Assembly: GCA_017507105.1 (NCBI GenBank)
Contig: JAFWBM010000027.1
Span: 186,001-250,000, forward strand
Direction: 5' to 3'
DNA length: 64,000 nt
Origin: Bacteroidaceae bacterium
GTDB lineage: Bacteria > Bacteroidota > Bacteroidia > Bacteroidales > Bacteroidaceae
This document shows positions 36,661 to 48,657 of the stretch, one piece after another. Below the pieces are notes generated by a model. The model searched no databases. It worked only from the letters and a program-made list of their open reading frames with translations, and was not told the origin of the DNA. How positions within the stretch are numbered: position 1 is the stretch's first letter; every line of letters begins with the position of its first letter. The position numbers were made by a program, and so were the translations under genes.

Positions 36661-37176
36661 TTACAATAGGAGCAAACGCTCGACATCGAGCAATATCTGT
36701 TGTCTCTCTCCGTTGTATTGCTGCTCTATAGGTTTTGTCTCGAATAAAAAATCATATTCCGATGGTATATTATCCGGTTTGAATGGAAGGCGCAACACCC
36801 CTTCACTGACAAAGGTTGAAGAGTCGTCGTGTTGTATATAGTAATAGTGAAGCAGAAGTACTATTGAATCATCGCTACTATACTCTAACTCTATATTGTA
36901 TGTTCCATCACTGCACAAAAAGAGGTCACTTGCATATTGTTTCAATTGTTGGGTGTTTCCACATGTACCCATAAGTTCCACCGGACCTATAATCAATGTA
37001 TCGAATAATGCGACATTCCTGTTTTGCGGTGTAACGGATAGAAGTATCTGTCTGGTATGTAATGCTGTATCGTCGGCATAGTGACTATGCCGACTTGTGT
37101 ACATTGTCGGCTGTTCTTCAATATTGCTACATGCCGCATACACAAACGATAATAATATAAATAACCGACGAATCAT
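36661..37176 (-). CDS. Hypothetical lipoprotein
   Basis: 171 residues. Lipoprotein signal with YAAC (Cys16). The mature part is predicted beta-rich, with acidic and Tyr-rich strands (YNIELEYSSDDSIVLLLHYYY) and two Cys flanking a loop (GTCGNTQQLK and FLCSDG) that could form a disulfide. No family recognised. Located 57 bp downstream of queA on the same strand, so possibly cotranscribed, though functional linkage is unlikely. Confidence 0.7.
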   Translation of the reverse strand: MIRRLFILLSFVYAACSNIEEQPTMYTSRHSHYADDTALHTRQILLSVTPQNRNVALFDTLIIGPVELMGTCGNTQQLKQYASDLFLCSDGTYNIELEYSSDDSIVLLLHYYYIQHDDSSTFVSEGVLRLPFKPDNIPSEYDFLFETKPIEQQYNGERQQILLDVERLLLL

Positions 37177-37233
37177 CTTTCTATTGGTTCAATAGAAAAA
37201 CAAACGTCGGTACTATTTTGTTTTTATAATTCT

Positions 37234-38445
37234 TTATGGAATGAGCAACGAACTATCGCCATAGCTGAGAAAACGAAAATCGTTCTTCATGGCATAATCG
37301 TATATGTTTTTCCAATCACCTTTGACAAATGCAGACACCAATAACAACAAGGTGCTCCTAGGCTGGTGGAAGTTTGTGATGATGATGTTCACTATGTGGA
37401 ATGTGTATCCCGGTGCTATTATTATCTGTGTATGTGAGTGTATTCTATCCATATGACGCCTTTCGAGATATTCAGCAAGGGCTACAAGTGCCTCGACTGA
37501 GTCGAGTGTATGCTCTTTTTCATATGGGAGCCATTGGGATACATAAAGTTCTTCGGGAAATATATCAGGATTCTCGTGTACCATCTCGCCTATAAAATAG
37601 AGACTCTCGAGAGTACGTACCGATGTAGTGCCTACAGCAACGGCTTTTCCACCTGCAGCTATCAACTTTTTTATAAGTGATAGGGATACATCGATATACT
37701 CTTCGTGCATCTCGTGTTCTCCTATCGATTCACTCTTTACCGGCTTGAATGTTCCTGCTCCGACATGCAATGTAACCTCGCCCAGTTCTACCCCACCGGC
37801 CTGAAGCTTTCCCATTACATCGGGGGTAAAATGAAGACCAGCAGTCGGAGCTGCCACTGAGCCTTTTATCTTTGAATATACTGTTTGGTATGTCTCTTTA
37901 TCGGACTCCTCAGTATTACGGTTCAAATATGGAGGTATTGGCAGTTCACCTGCGACCTCGAGCAACTCGGCAAAGGTAAGGCATTTATCCCAAGAGAAAC
38001 GTATCTTATTGACTGCGCCTGAGGCTATACGCTCGGCACATAGTGTAACTACGGTCGTACCTATTGCAAACTGCCGGCTTAGGATACCGCTTTTCCAACG
38101 CGAGGAGTTTCCTACCAGACAACGCCACTCGCACATCTGAGTCTGCTGAAAGATAAGCTGATAATCATTGGGGTATTCGGGTTCAAGACAGAAAACCTCG
38201 ACCTGAGCACCCGTCTCTTTACGGAAACGTAACCTTGCCTGAATAACCTTTGTATTATTAAATATCATCAATGAGCCTGCCGGTATATGAGAGGAGAGAT
38301 TAGAGAATTTATCGTGCGAAATGACACCACTCTTGTATAGCAATAACTTGGAACTGTCACGCTGTGCAAGAGGATACTTGGCTATTCTTTCATCGGGCAA
38401 CAGATAGTCGTAATCGGCTATCTCTATATTACGTGTATCTTTCAT
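37234..38445 (-). CDS. queA: S-adenosylmethionine:tRNA ribosyltransferase-isomerase
   Basis: 403 residues, somewhat longer than the 340-356 of enterobacterial QueA, as in a Bacteroidota variant. DYDYLLPDERIAKYPLAQRD at the N-terminus, GSLMIFNNTKVIQARL, APTAGLHFTPDVM with the conserved Gly-Leu-His-Phe, LHVGAGTFKPV and NFHQPRSTLLLLVSAF are all family signatures. It converts preQ1 at position 34 of tRNA to epoxyqueuosine using the ribosyl part of SAM. The upstream region (38446-38615) shows no preQ1 riboswitch I can recognise. Confidence 0.95.
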   Translation of the reverse strand: MKDTRNIEIADYDYLLPDERIAKYPLAQRDSSKLLLYKSGVISHDKFSNLSSHIPAGSLMIFNNTKVIQARLRFRKETGAQVEVFCLEPEYPNDYQLIFQQTQMCEWRCLVGNSSRWKSGILSRQFAIGTTVVTLCAERIASGAVNKIRFSWDKCLTFAELLEVAGELPIPPYLNRNTEESDKETYQTVYSKIKGSVAAPTAGLHFTPDVMGKLQAGGVELGEVTLHVGAGTFKPVKSESIGEHEMHEEYIDVSLSLIKKLIAAGGKAVAVGTTSVRTLESLYFIGEMVHENPDIFPEELYVSQWLPYEKEHTLDSVEALVALAEYLERRHMDRIHSHTQIIIAPGYTFHIVNIIITNFHQPRSTLLLLVSAFVKGDWKNIYDYAMKNDFRFLSYGDSSLLIP

Positions 38446-38615
38446 CGGGAATGGTTCTTTATAGCATCATGACTGCATTGAATAGATCTACTATTTATGT
38501 GGTTGCAAAATTATAAAAACAATCGGCACATTTAAAGTAATGACACAAAAAATCTCCCCAGCATGTGGGGAGATTTCCTTAATATACTCTTAGAAGAGGA
38601 TATATAAACGGGATT

Positions 38616-40289
<1,674 letters not shown>

Positions 40290-40562
40290 TTATCCAAGAA
40301 TAGCAAGAACGTCGCTCTGACGCATTATTAAATACTTTACGCCCTCGAATTCAACCTCGGTACCCGAGTATTTTCCATAAAGTACATGGTTGCCCACTGC
40401 TATCTCCATTTTTTCATCTTTAGTACCGTTACCCACTGCAACGACCTCTCCCTGAAGTGGTTTTTCCTTTGCAGTATCGGGAATTATTATACCACCGATT
40501 GTCTTCTCCTCTGCAGGCTGAGGCAATATCAGCACTCTGTCTGCCAATGGTTTAATGTTCAT
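40290..40562 (-). CDS. groS: Co-chaperonin GroES (10 kDa)
   Basis: 90 residues. [20 protein letters not shown], the mobile loop [18 protein letters not shown] with the hydrophobic IIIP tripeptide that docks to GroEL, and [13 protein letters not shown]. Caps the GroEL ring during folding. First gene of groS-groL. Confidence 0.99.
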   Translation of the reverse strand: MNIKPLADRVLILPQPAEEKTIGGIIIPDTAKEKPLQGEVVAVGNGTKDEKMEIAVGNHVLYGKYSGTEVEFEGVKYLIMRQSDVLAILG

Positions 40563-40642
40563 AATTGTGTTCTTTGAATTTATTTGTTAATTATTTATAT
40601 CTAAAAAATCGTCATAAGCATTGTATGCCTACATCAATATAT

Positions 40643-40659
40643 AACGAAAAGCGTGCCAA
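40643..40659 (-). promoter_or_regulatory. -24/-12-like promoter element upstream of groES
   Basis: The minus strand reads TTGGCACGCTTTTCGTT, about 80 bp before the groS ATG. TTGGCACG is an exact -24 sigma-54-like half; the -12 half (CGTT) is poor. It matches the element before the cbpA-like gene (15244-15260) at most positions. No CIRCE element is visible. An A/T-rich -7-like sequence also lies just downstream, so ordinary promoter use is possible. Confidence 0.45.
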
Positions 40660-40799
40660 TTTTGTTTTTGCGACAAACAAGGCACAAAATTAAAAAACTT
40701 TTTCCACTCTTCTGCCATTTTGACACAAAATTAAAAAACAATGGATACGATATAGATAATTTGTCACAGTAGCATCGTCATACTATTGTAAAAAAACAT

Positions 40800-40807
40800 T
40801 ATCTTTG
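40800..40807 (+). promoter_or_regulatory. -7 promoter element of the RND efflux operon
   Basis: TATCTTTG, a consensus -7, 35 bp before the adaptor ATG. No TTTG at 19-21 bp upstream. Confidence 0.5.
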
Positions 40808-40841
40808 TACCTAATTAATAAAACAAAAATAAAACCACTAT

Positions 40842-41921
40842 ATGAATAAATATTTAAAATGGGGATTGGTTGGTACCATTATTGCAAGCAGTGCAATATA
40901 CTTGGGAATTAGCACTTTTGTCCCTAAAGTAAACGAGGAACTTGAGGCTGTTCCTGTACATAGCAAAGGAAAACAGAGCAGAGAATTGAATGTAAAAGCA
41001 ATCATTACAAAGCAGACATCCATGTCTGACGATTTCTTTGTAAGCGGTTCTATAATACCGGACGAAGAGGTTAACCTCACATTCGAGACTTCGGGAAAGA
41101 TAACAGAGATTCTCTTCGAGGAGGGAACATATGTTGCCAAGGGCGACTTGTTGGCAAAGATAAACGATGAGCCGTTACAAGCCGAATTGCGCAAGTTGGA
41201 ATCGCAACTCAAACTATACACCGACCGTATGCACCGTCAGAATGTACTGCTCGAAAAAGAGGCTGTCAGCCAGGAGGCATTCCAAGAGGCACAGACCAGC
41301 CTCGCTATTCTGCGCGCCGAAATTGACGGTGTAAAGGCCAAAATTGCGCAGACCGAGCTTCGTGCTCCGTTTGACGGTATTATTGGACTTAGACAGATGA
41401 GTGTCGGTAGCTATGCTTCTTCCAGCACCAATATAGCCAAACTGACAAAGACAAACCGCCTTAAATTGGAATTCGCAATACCCGAGAGATATGCCGGTAT
41501 AGTGGTAAAGGGCACACCTGTGAAATTCCTTGTAGATGGCGACCTTGAGGAACGTAGTGCTTTGATATATGCCATAGATAGTGATGCCGATATAGACACT
41601 CGCTCTTTCACTGTGCGTGCGATATATGAGAACAAAGATGGGAAGCTATACCCGGGACGATATGCAAACATCACACTCACCGCACAAACATTCATGAATG
41701 CCATCTCGGTACCCAGCCAAGCTATTGTTTCCGAGATGGGTATCGACAAGGTATTCCTTTACAAGGGTGGCAAGGCCATGCCTGTAGAGATAAAGAAAGG
41801 ATTGCGTAACGAAGCAAACGTGCAGATACTGCATGGTCTCTCCGTAGGTGACACTGTTATAACAACCGGAACCATGCAGCTACGTACAGGACAAAAGGTA
41901 ACACTCGACTATGTAAACTAA
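40842..41921 (+). CDS. RND efflux periplasmic adaptor (membrane fusion protein)
   Basis: 359 residues. One N-terminal membrane anchor (about 6-24), lipoyl halves flanking a coiled coil (LRKLESQLKLYTDRMHRQNVLLEKEAVS), TELRAPFDGIIGLRQMSVGSY at the second lipoyl half, then beta-barrel and membrane-proximal domains. It bridges the inner-membrane pump and outer-membrane channel. 21 bp before the pump gene; the three following genes complete the tripartite system. Confidence 0.94.
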   Translation: MNKYLKWGLVGTIIASSAIYLGISTFVPKVNEELEAVPVHSKGKQSRELNVKAIITKQTSMSDDFFVSGSIIPDEEVNLTFETSGKITEILFEEGTYVAKGDLLAKINDEPLQAELRKLESQLKLYTDRMHRQNVLLEKEAVSQEAFQEAQTSLAILRAEIDGVKAKIAQTELRAPFDGIIGLRQMSVGSYASSSTNIAKLTKTNRLKLEFAIPERYAGIVVKGTPVKFLVDGDLEERSALIYAIDSDADIDTRSFTVRAIYENKDGKLYPGRYANITLTAQTFMNAISVPSQAIVSEMGIDKVFLYKGGKAMPVEIKKGLRNEANVQILHGLSVGDTVITTGTMQLRTGQKVTLDYVN

Positions 41922-41942
41922 CAACCGACAGAAAAGAAGAAC

Positions 41943-44900
41943 ATGAATATATCAGAACTAAGCATACGTCGACCTGTACTTGCAACAGTGCTTACGCTTA
42001 TTATCCTGCTTTTTGGTGCAGTTGGATATATAAGTCTAGGAGTTCGTGAGTACCCATCGGTAGACAATCCAATAATATCGGTATCATGCTCGTATGCAGG
42101 TGCCAATGCCGATGTCATAGAGAACCAGATTACCGAACCGCTGGAGCAGAATATAAACGGTATTCCGGGTATACGTTCACTGACAAGCGTCAGCCAACAG
42201 GGAAGCAGCCGCATAACTGTAGAATTCGAGTTATCGGTAGACCTTGAGACGGCTGCCAATGACGTGCGTGATAAAGTATCACGTGCCCAAAGATATCTGC
42301 CACGCGACTGCGATCCACCTACAGTATCAAAAGCCGATGCTGATGCAACCCCCATCCTAATGGTTGCAATACAGAGTGAAAAACGTTCTCTGTTGGAGAT
42401 GAGTGAGATAGCCGACCTAACCGTAAAGGAGCAGTTGCAAACAATACCCGAGGTGAGCAGTGTTTCTATTTGGGGAGAGAAACGATATTGTATGCGTCTA
42501 TGGCTCGACCCAATAAAAATGGCAGGATACGGTGTTACACCGATGGATGTTAAAAATGCGCTTGATGCCGAGAACGTGGAACTTCCTTCCGGTAGCATAG
42601 AGGGTGACAACGTGGAACTAGCAATACGAACCTTGGGATTAATGTCAACAACCGAAGAGTTCAACAATCTAATAATAAAGGAGAGTGAAGGACGTATTGT
42701 ACGTTTCAGTGATATTGGACGTGCCGAACTAAGTGCAAGAGATCTCAAGAGCTACATGAAGATGAACGGCGTGCCAATGGTAGGTGTGGTTGTTATACCG
42801 CAACCCGGAGCAAACCACATTAACATTGCCGAGGCTGTTTACGACCGTATGGAGAAGATGAAGAAAGACCTTCCCGAAGATGTAACCTACAGCTATGGAT
42901 TCGATAATACAAAGTTTATCCGCGCATCTATAAATGAGGTAAAGACAACTATATATGAGGCCTTTATACTTGTAATAATAATCATATTCCTATTCTTGCG
43001 CGACTGGCGTGTTACTCTGATACCATGTATAGTGATACCGGTATCGCTTATTGGTGCATTCTTCTTCATGTACGCACTCGGATTCTCGATAAATGTGCTC
43101 TCAATGCTTGCTATTGTACTATCGGTAGGTCTTGTGGTGGACGATGCCATCGTTATGACCGAGAACATATACTTGCGTATAGAGCGTGGTATGCGTCCGC
43201 GTGCTGCCGGAATTGAGGGAGCAAAAGAGATATTCTTTGCTGTAATATCCACAACCGTAACATTGCTTGCTGTATTCCTGCATATAGTCTTCATGGAAGG
43301 TACAACAGGACGTCTGTTCCGTGAGTTCAGCTTCGTAATTGCAGGCTCTGTCACCATATCCTCTTTTGCAGCTCTTACCATAACCCCGATGCTTGCAACC
43401 AAGATTCTCAAACGTCGACAACAAAAGAGCTGGTTCTACAACAAGACAGAGCCATTCTTTGCTGGATTGAACCATTACTATTCGGTGAGCCTCGACATGT
43501 TCCTGCGACACAGATATATTGCCATAATTATAATGGTTATATCACTCATTGGTTGTTATTGGTTGTGGAATAATATACCGGCAGAGATGGCACCAATGGA
43601 GGACCGTTCGAGCATCACCATTAGAACAATGGGTGCAGAGGGTGTTACATATGAATATATGCGTGACTACACCGAGGAGATAAGTCGCATGGCCGATTCC
43701 ATTGTACCGGATGCTGCATTCATAACAGCACGTGTATGGAGCGGTGCCGGTAACATACAGATAACACTAAAGGATATCAAAGATAGAGATTATTCGCAGA
43801 TGGAGGTTGCCGAGAAGATTTCAAAAGCAGTACGAAACAAAACTGATGCACGTGCTTTTGTACAACAACAATCTACATTTGGTAGCCGAAGAGGAGGTAT
43901 GCCCATACAATATGTATTACAATCGACCAACATAGAAAAGTTGCAAGAGGTATTGCCTACGTTCCTAAACAAGGTTTATGACAACCCCACTTTCCAGATG
44001 GCCGATGTGAATTTGAAATTCAGTAAGCCAGAGATTCAGGTTGCCATAAACCGCGAGAAGTCAAACATCCTAGGTGTAAACACTAAAGACATTGCACAGA
44101 CATTGCAATACGGACTCAGCGGACAACGTATGGGTTATCTATATCTGAATGGAAAGCAATACGAGATTGTTGGTGAGATTAATCGCCAACAGCGTAATGC
44201 ACCATCAAACCTTAAAGCTATATATGTACGCAGCGACAAGGGCGAGATGATACAGCTTGAAAACCTAGTAGACCTACTCGAGAGTATTGCTCCACCGAAG
44301 CTATACCGTTATAACCGTTTTGTATCGGCTACCATATCGGCGGGACTTGCCGAGGGAAAGACAATTGGTGACGGACTAATTGAGATGGACAAGATTGCCG
44401 AAAGCACTCTGGACGACACGTTCCGCACAGCTCTTACAGGAGACTCACGTGAATTCCGAGAGAGCTCATCGAGTTTGTTGTTTGCATTTACCCTTGCTCT
44501 ATTACTCATATATCTTATTCTGTCGGCACAGTTCGAGAGTTTTAAAGATCCGTTTGTCATAATGCTCACTGTACCTCTTGCCATATTCGGTGCACTCATC
44601 TTCATGATGATTGGAGGTGAGACAATGAACATATTTAGCCAGATAGGTATTATAATGCTCATTGGCCTGGTTGCCAAAAACGGTATCCTTATTGTTGAAT
44701 TTGCCAACCAACGACAAAAAAGCGGTATCGAGAAAGATACAGCAATAAGGGAGGCATCGGTACAACGCCTGCGTCCTATCCTTATGACAAGTACATCAAC
44801 CATACTTGGATTGTTACCCCTGATGTATGCCACTGGTGAAGGATGCAACGGACGAATAGCAATGGGTACAGCAGTTGTAGGAGGTATGATAATCTCGACA

Positions 44901-44975
44901 CTGCTTACAATGTACATTGTACCTGCAATATATTCATATGTATCAACTGACATAACCAATAAAGAAACAGAATGA
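41943..44975 (+). CDS. RND family multidrug efflux pump, HAE1/AcrB type
   Basis: 1010 residues with twelve membrane helices and two large periplasmic loops, starting MNISELSIRRPVLATVLTL. TM4 contains VGLVVDDAIVMTENIYLRIERG with the Asp pair of the proton relay, and the late helix contains IGLVAKNGILIVEFANQ with the conserved Lys. Hydrophobe/amphiphile efflux rather than heavy metal, given the sequence of these motifs. Proton-driven export of drugs or bile-type compounds. Coupled to the channel gene by an ATGA overlap. Confidence 0.96.
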   Translation: MNISELSIRRPVLATVLTLIILLFGAVGYISLGVREYPSVDNPIISVSCSYAGANADVIENQITEPLEQNINGIPGIRSLTSVSQQGSSRITVEFELSVDLETAANDVRDKVSRAQRYLPRDCDPPTVSKADADATPILMVAIQSEKRSLLEMSEIADLTVKEQLQTIPEVSSVSIWGEKRYCMRLWLDPIKMAGYGVTPMDVKNALDAENVELPSGSIEGDNVELAIRTLGLMSTTEEFNNLIIKESEGRIVRFSDIGRAELSARDLKSYMKMNGVPMVGVVVIPQPGANHINIAEAVYDRMEKMKKDLPEDVTYSYGFDNTKFIRASINEVKTTIYEAFILVIIIIFLFLRDWRVTLIPCIVIPVSLIGAFFFMYALGFSINVLSMLAIVLSVGLVVDDAIVMTENIYLRIERGMRPRAAGIEGAKEIFFAVISTTVTLLAVFLHIVFMEGTTGRLFREFSFVIAGSVTISSFAALTITPMLATKILKRRQQKSWFYNKTEPFFAGLNHYYSVSLDMFLRHRYIAIIIMVISLIGCYWLWNNIPAEMAPMEDRSSITIRTMGAEGVTYEYMRDYTEEISRMADSIVPDAAFITARVWSGAGNIQITLKDIKDRDYSQMEVAEKISKAVRNKTDARAFVQQQSTFGSRRGGMPIQYVLQSTNIEKLQEVLPTFLNKVYDNPTFQMADVNLKFSKPEIQVAINREKSNILGVNTKDIAQTLQYGLSGQRMGYLYLNGKQYEIVGEINRQQRNAPSNLKAIYVRSDKGEMIQLENLVDLLESIAPPKLYRYNRFVSATISAGLAEGKTIGDGLIEMDKIAESTLDDTFRTALTGDSREFRESSSSLLFAFTLALLLIYLILSAQFESFKDPFVIMLTVPLAIFGALIFMMIGGETMNIFSQIGIIMLIGLVAKNGILIVEFANQRQKSGIEKDTAIREASVQRLRPILMTSTSTILGLLPLMYATGEGCNGRIAMGTAVVGGMIISTLLTMYIVPAIYSYVSTDITNKETE

Positions 44976-46294
44976 AAATAAAGAATGTCATATATACACT
45001 GATGCTGTGCTGCACACTGCCATGTGCGGCACAGCAAAACGGTAACACTCTAAAAGAGTGTCTGTTACGGGGACTGGATAACAACTATTCGCTCAGGATA
45101 ATACGCAACGAAGAGAAAATTGCCGAGAACAATACAAACTGGGCCAATGCCGGCATGCTGCCTACCGCAAATGCTACAGTCTCTTATAGCGGAACACTTG
45201 ACAACAGTGATGCCACATCACGCGAAAGCGGAGAGACCACAGGAGAACGCAACATTACTGACCATACACTACATGCCGGAGTAGACTTGCAATGGACTAT
45301 ATTTGATGGATTCAAGATGCAAGCCGACTACAAGAGGCTTAAGGAACTAAATCTGATGAGCAAAACGCAAACACGTATTGCCATTGAAGACTATATTGCC
45401 GAATTTACTGCCGAGTATTATAACTTCATACAGCAACGTCTGAGAATGAACAATCTCAACTATGCGGTAAAGCTCTCAAAGGAGAGGTTGCGCATAGTAC
45501 AAGACAGATATATAATAGGTGATAACTCTCGTCTCGACCTACTACAGGCACGTGTGGATTTTAACGCCGACAGCGCCGAGAGTGTCAAGCAGAATGAAAA
45601 ACTTATAACATCGCGCATCCGTCTGTACGAACTTATGGCCGAGCGTAATGTCGATAATAAGTTTGTAGTTGCAGACACCGTCATATATACCGACAACGAA
45701 CTGAGTTTCGAAGAGTTGTGGAACGAGACTATTACAAACAATGCCGAACTTATAGCATCATCACACAAGAGAGAGATTGCGACACTCGACCTCAAGAGCA
45801 TACAATCGCGCGACTATCCATATATGCGTTTGAACTTAGGATATGGCTATACACACAACCGATACGAGACAAATGCCATAAAGAAACGCAGTAATTGGGG
45901 AGCAGACTTCGGTGTTACCATCGGTTTCAGACTATTTGATGGAAAACGTGCCAGCGAACGACGTAATGCAAAAATAGCCATAGAGAATGCCGAGCTACAA
46001 CAGGAAAATCTTGAGCTTACTCTCTATGCCGATCTTAACAACTTGTGGCAGTCGTATCTTAACAACAGGCAGCTACTGTCATTAGAGCGACAGAATGTTA
46101 TTGCGGCACGAGAGAACTACGATATAGCCTATGAGCGCTATCTGCTCGGTGACCTTTCAGGTATCGAGATGCGCAAAGCACAAAAGAGCCTTCTTGATGC
46201 AGAGGATCGTATTCTGGTAGCAGAATACAATACCAAAATATGTGAGATATCGCTTCAGTTGATAAGCGGCAACATTATTAAATATCTTGAATAA
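44972..46294 (+). CDS. TolC-family outer membrane efflux channel
   Basis: 440 residues with signal peptide (about 1-21, ending CAAQ). Two internally similar halves of long helices: LKECLLRGLDNNYSLRIIRNEEKIAENN begins the first and DIAYERYLLGDLSGIEMRKAQ appears in the second. Forms the outer-membrane trimeric duct of the pump. ATGA overlap with the pump gene shows translational coupling. No lipobox, unlike the NodT type of the relic at 3995. Confidence 0.93.
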   Translation: MKIKNVIYTLMLCCTLPCAAQQNGNTLKECLLRGLDNNYSLRIIRNEEKIAENNTNWANAGMLPTANATVSYSGTLDNSDATSRESGETTGERNITDHTLHAGVDLQWTIFDGFKMQADYKRLKELNLMSKTQTRIAIEDYIAEFTAEYYNFIQQRLRMNNLNYAVKLSKERLRIVQDRYIIGDNSRLDLLQARVDFNADSAESVKQNEKLITSRIRLYELMAERNVDNKFVVADTVIYTDNELSFEELWNETITNNAELIASSHKREIATLDLKSIQSRDYPYMRLNLGYGYTHNRYETNAIKKRSNWGADFGVTIGFRLFDGKRASERRNAKIAIENAELQQENLELTLYADLNNLWQSYLNNRQLLSLERQNVIAARENYDIAYERYLLGDLSGIEMRKAQKSLLDAEDRILVAEYNTKICEISLQLISGNIIKYLE

Positions 46295-46309
46295 AAAAAT
46301 ATCGGTAAT

Positions 46310-47611
46310 ATGCAGTTGATAATAAAAATATATAATTTCGTGCGCCGTCTTATAAAGCGCCTCTTTGTTATGTATTACAGACAGATGAGTAAGCATCGAA
46401 TTTCATGGTCGCTTATAAAGCTTGTCGACAGTTTCGGAAGTCTGCAACTTGCATCAGCAGCCCTCACCTATCACACCTTGTTTGCAATAGTACCTGTAAT
46501 GGCACTGATGACAGCAATTGCGAAAGGTCTTGGATATGACGAAATGTTTATACAGATGGTAAGAAACTTCTTTCAAGGACAAGAGGCTATATCAAACGGC
46601 TTGCTACTATATGCCGACAGCTATCTGAGCAACACCAAAGTGACAATGTGGCTCGGTGTCGGTATTGGATTGGTACTGCTGCTCTACTCGGTATTCTCTA
46701 TCTTCAGCACCATAGATGCAACATTCAACATGCTATGGAACGAAAAGCCACGCAGTTTCCAAAAGCTACTCAAGACTTTTGCATTTGTACTTGTATTGCC
46801 TTTTGCAGTAATAATGGCTTTGGCACTATGGTGGAGCGTATCATCTATATTCAGCGATACTATAGTAAAGGAGTTCAATGTATTGTTGGTCTCTGTTTCC
46901 ACATATATACTATTGCTGTTTGCTGCTTACAAACTTATTCCGAACACAGAAGTTAAAGCCAAATATGCTGCAATGTCGGCAATTGTATGCGGCCTTATCT
47001 TCGCATTGATGCAATATTTCAGCTACTACATAATATCATCATTCAACTACAGAAATATCTATGGTGACCTTGCCAGCCTTATGATATTCGTGTTGCTAAT
47101 CTATTTCTCATGGACGATATGCCTCGCCGGCTCAAAATGGAACTATTTTCTACAGAAAGCCGACGAACAAGAGCGCGAGAATGATTACAATGGCATTACC
47201 CACCGTTACCAAAATTTCTTGTGCCTGCTAATCATTGAAAGAATAGAATCAATGCATCCCTTCTCGGGTGATTTCAATGCCGATGATATTGCACAGAATG
47301 CAGAAAAGGAGTATGGTCTGCCTTCGCACCTAACGCTAAGAATTATAGAGTACCTACGCAATAAAAAGATTGTATTCAGCGGCAAAGGAGACTCATTACG
47401 TCTAAGTAAACGATATTCAGAGAAGAGTATACAGGAATTGCTGATAGCTCTAGATTATGCAGGACGCAATAGCGATGTTATAGCCATATTGAACGAGGTA
47501 CACGACAACAAGCCACTCAATAGACTATGGTATATAATAAATGGTGAGAGTGCAGACAATGAAAACATGCTGGATACTCCTGTCAGAGAAATTTTAGGTA
47601 TAAAAGAGTAG
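46310..47611 (+). CDS. YihY/UPF0761 family membrane protein
   Basis: 433 residues. Six membrane helices in residues about 40-285 with ASAALTYHTLFAIVPVMALM near the start, ILLFAAYKLIPNTEVKAKYA and YGDLASLMIFVLLIYFSWTICLAGS, characteristic of YihY. A cytoplasmic C-terminal extension (about 290-433) looks like a winged-helix. Once annotated as RNase BN in error; real function is unknown. 15 bp after the tolC-like gene, so likely in the same transcript. Confidence 0.9.
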   Translation: MQLIIKIYNFVRRLIKRLFVMYYRQMSKHRISWSLIKLVDSFGSLQLASAALTYHTLFAIVPVMALMTAIAKGLGYDEMFIQMVRNFFQGQEAISNGLLLYADSYLSNTKVTMWLGVGIGLVLLLYSVFSIFSTIDATFNMLWNEKPRSFQKLLKTFAFVLVLPFAVIMALALWWSVSSIFSDTIVKEFNVLLVSVSTYILLLFAAYKLIPNTEVKAKYAAMSAIVCGLIFALMQYFSYYIISSFNYRNIYGDLASLMIFVLLIYFSWTICLAGSKWNYFLQKADEQERENDYNGITHRYQNFLCLLIIERIESMHPFSGDFNADDIAQNAEKEYGLPSHLTLRIIEYLRNKKIVFSGKGDSLRLSKRYSEKSIQELLIALDYAGRNSDVIAILNEVHDNKPLNRLWYIINGESADNENMLDTPVREILGIKE

Positions 47612-47652
47612 TTATTATTGTTACAATTGTTTATCAATAAAACCACTTTCAT

Positions 47653-48639
47653 ATGGATAGATATGTAGCATCTGAGACAAGATATGCCAATAGCAAAATC
47701 ATGTACAGGCGCTGTGGCAACAGCGGAGTTCTTCTTCCTAAGATAAGCTTGGGACTATGGCATAATTTTGGGGCATGTGACCCCTTTGAGCGTAGCCGCG
47801 ACATACTGCGCTGTGCCTTTGACAACGGAATAACACATTTCGACCTTGCCAATAACTATGGGCCTCCATACGGCACTGCCGAAGAGACATTTGGCAAAAT
47901 AATGAAAAGTGACTTTGCTCCATATCGCGACGAGATGTTCATATGCACAAAAGCCGGATATGATATGTGGCCGGGGCCATATGGGAATTGGGGTTCGAGA
48001 AAATATCTTATTGCAAGCCTCGACCAGAGTCTGAGACGAATGGGACTCGATTATGTAGATCTCTTTTACAGTCATCGATACGACCCTGACACCCCACTCG
48101 ACGAGACTTTACAGGCAATAGTTGATATTGTACGTAGCGGCAAAGCCCTCTATGCCGGAATATCACGCTGGCCACTGGATGCGCTAATATATGCACATGA
48201 ATATCTGAGTAGCCGCGATGTCCCACTGCTTATATATCAGGGCAGGTTAAATCTGATTGACCGTGCGCCACAAGAGGAGGGTATTTTGGACTACTGCAAG
48301 AAGAATGGAATAGGGTTCATCTCTTTCTCGCCACTTGCACAAGGGCTTCTCACAGACAGATATTTAAAGGAAATTCCCAGTGATTCAAGGATGTCGCGTG
48401 GCAGAACTTTAACAAGCGACAAACTCACTCCGGAACTTTTATCATACCTGCAACAGCTTAAAGATATTGCAAAAAGCCGTAACGAGAGCATGGCACAGAC
48501 TGCCATATCATGGCTGTTGACACAAGAAGGTGTTACATCGGCTTTGATTGGTGCAAGCTCTACCGACCAGCTTCTCACAAATATAAAGAGTATATACTCG
48601 CAGCCGCTCACCGAAGAGCAAAACAAGAAACTAAGATAA
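47653..48639 (+). CDS. Aldo/keto reductase, YghZ-like
   Basis: 328 residues. TIM-barrel AKR: CGNSGVLLPKISLGLWHNFG start, FDLANNYGPPYGTAEETFG with catalytic Asp and Tyr, and YSHRYDPDTPLDE with the His. NADPH-binding C-terminal segment ALIGASSTDQLLTN. Similar in layout to L-glyceraldehyde-3-phosphate reductase (YghZ) and potassium-channel beta-like AKRs. Reduces aldehydes in the cytoplasm, exact substrate unknown. 41 bp after the YihY gene. Confidence 0.92.
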   Translation: MDRYVASETRYANSKIMYRRCGNSGVLLPKISLGLWHNFGACDPFERSRDILRCAFDNGITHFDLANNYGPPYGTAEETFGKIMKSDFAPYRDEMFICTKAGYDMWPGPYGNWGSRKYLIASLDQSLRRMGLDYVDLFYSHRYDPDTPLDETLQAIVDIVRSGKALYAGISRWPLDALIYAHEYLSSRDVPLLIYQGRLNLIDRAPQEEGILDYCKKNGIGFISFSPLAQGLLTDRYLKEIPSDSRMSRGRTLTSDKLTPELLSYLQQLKDIAKSRNESMAQTAISWLLTQEGVTSALIGASSTDQLLTNIKSIYSQPLTEEQNKKLR

Positions 48640-48657
48640 GCCCAGGAACATAGCTAT

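Noticed and set aside
38446-38615. preQ1 riboswitch before queA
   Set aside because: Sequence is AT-rich with no recognisable preQ1 aptamer stem and no C-rich loop.
41918-42748. 276-codon minus-strand frame
   Set aside because: Antisense to the RND pump gene, Ser/Arg-rich product, no ribosome binding site; a shadow of the pump.
44309-45037. 242-codon minus-strand frame
   Set aside because: Antisense to the 3' end of the pump and start of the channel gene; no family resemblance.
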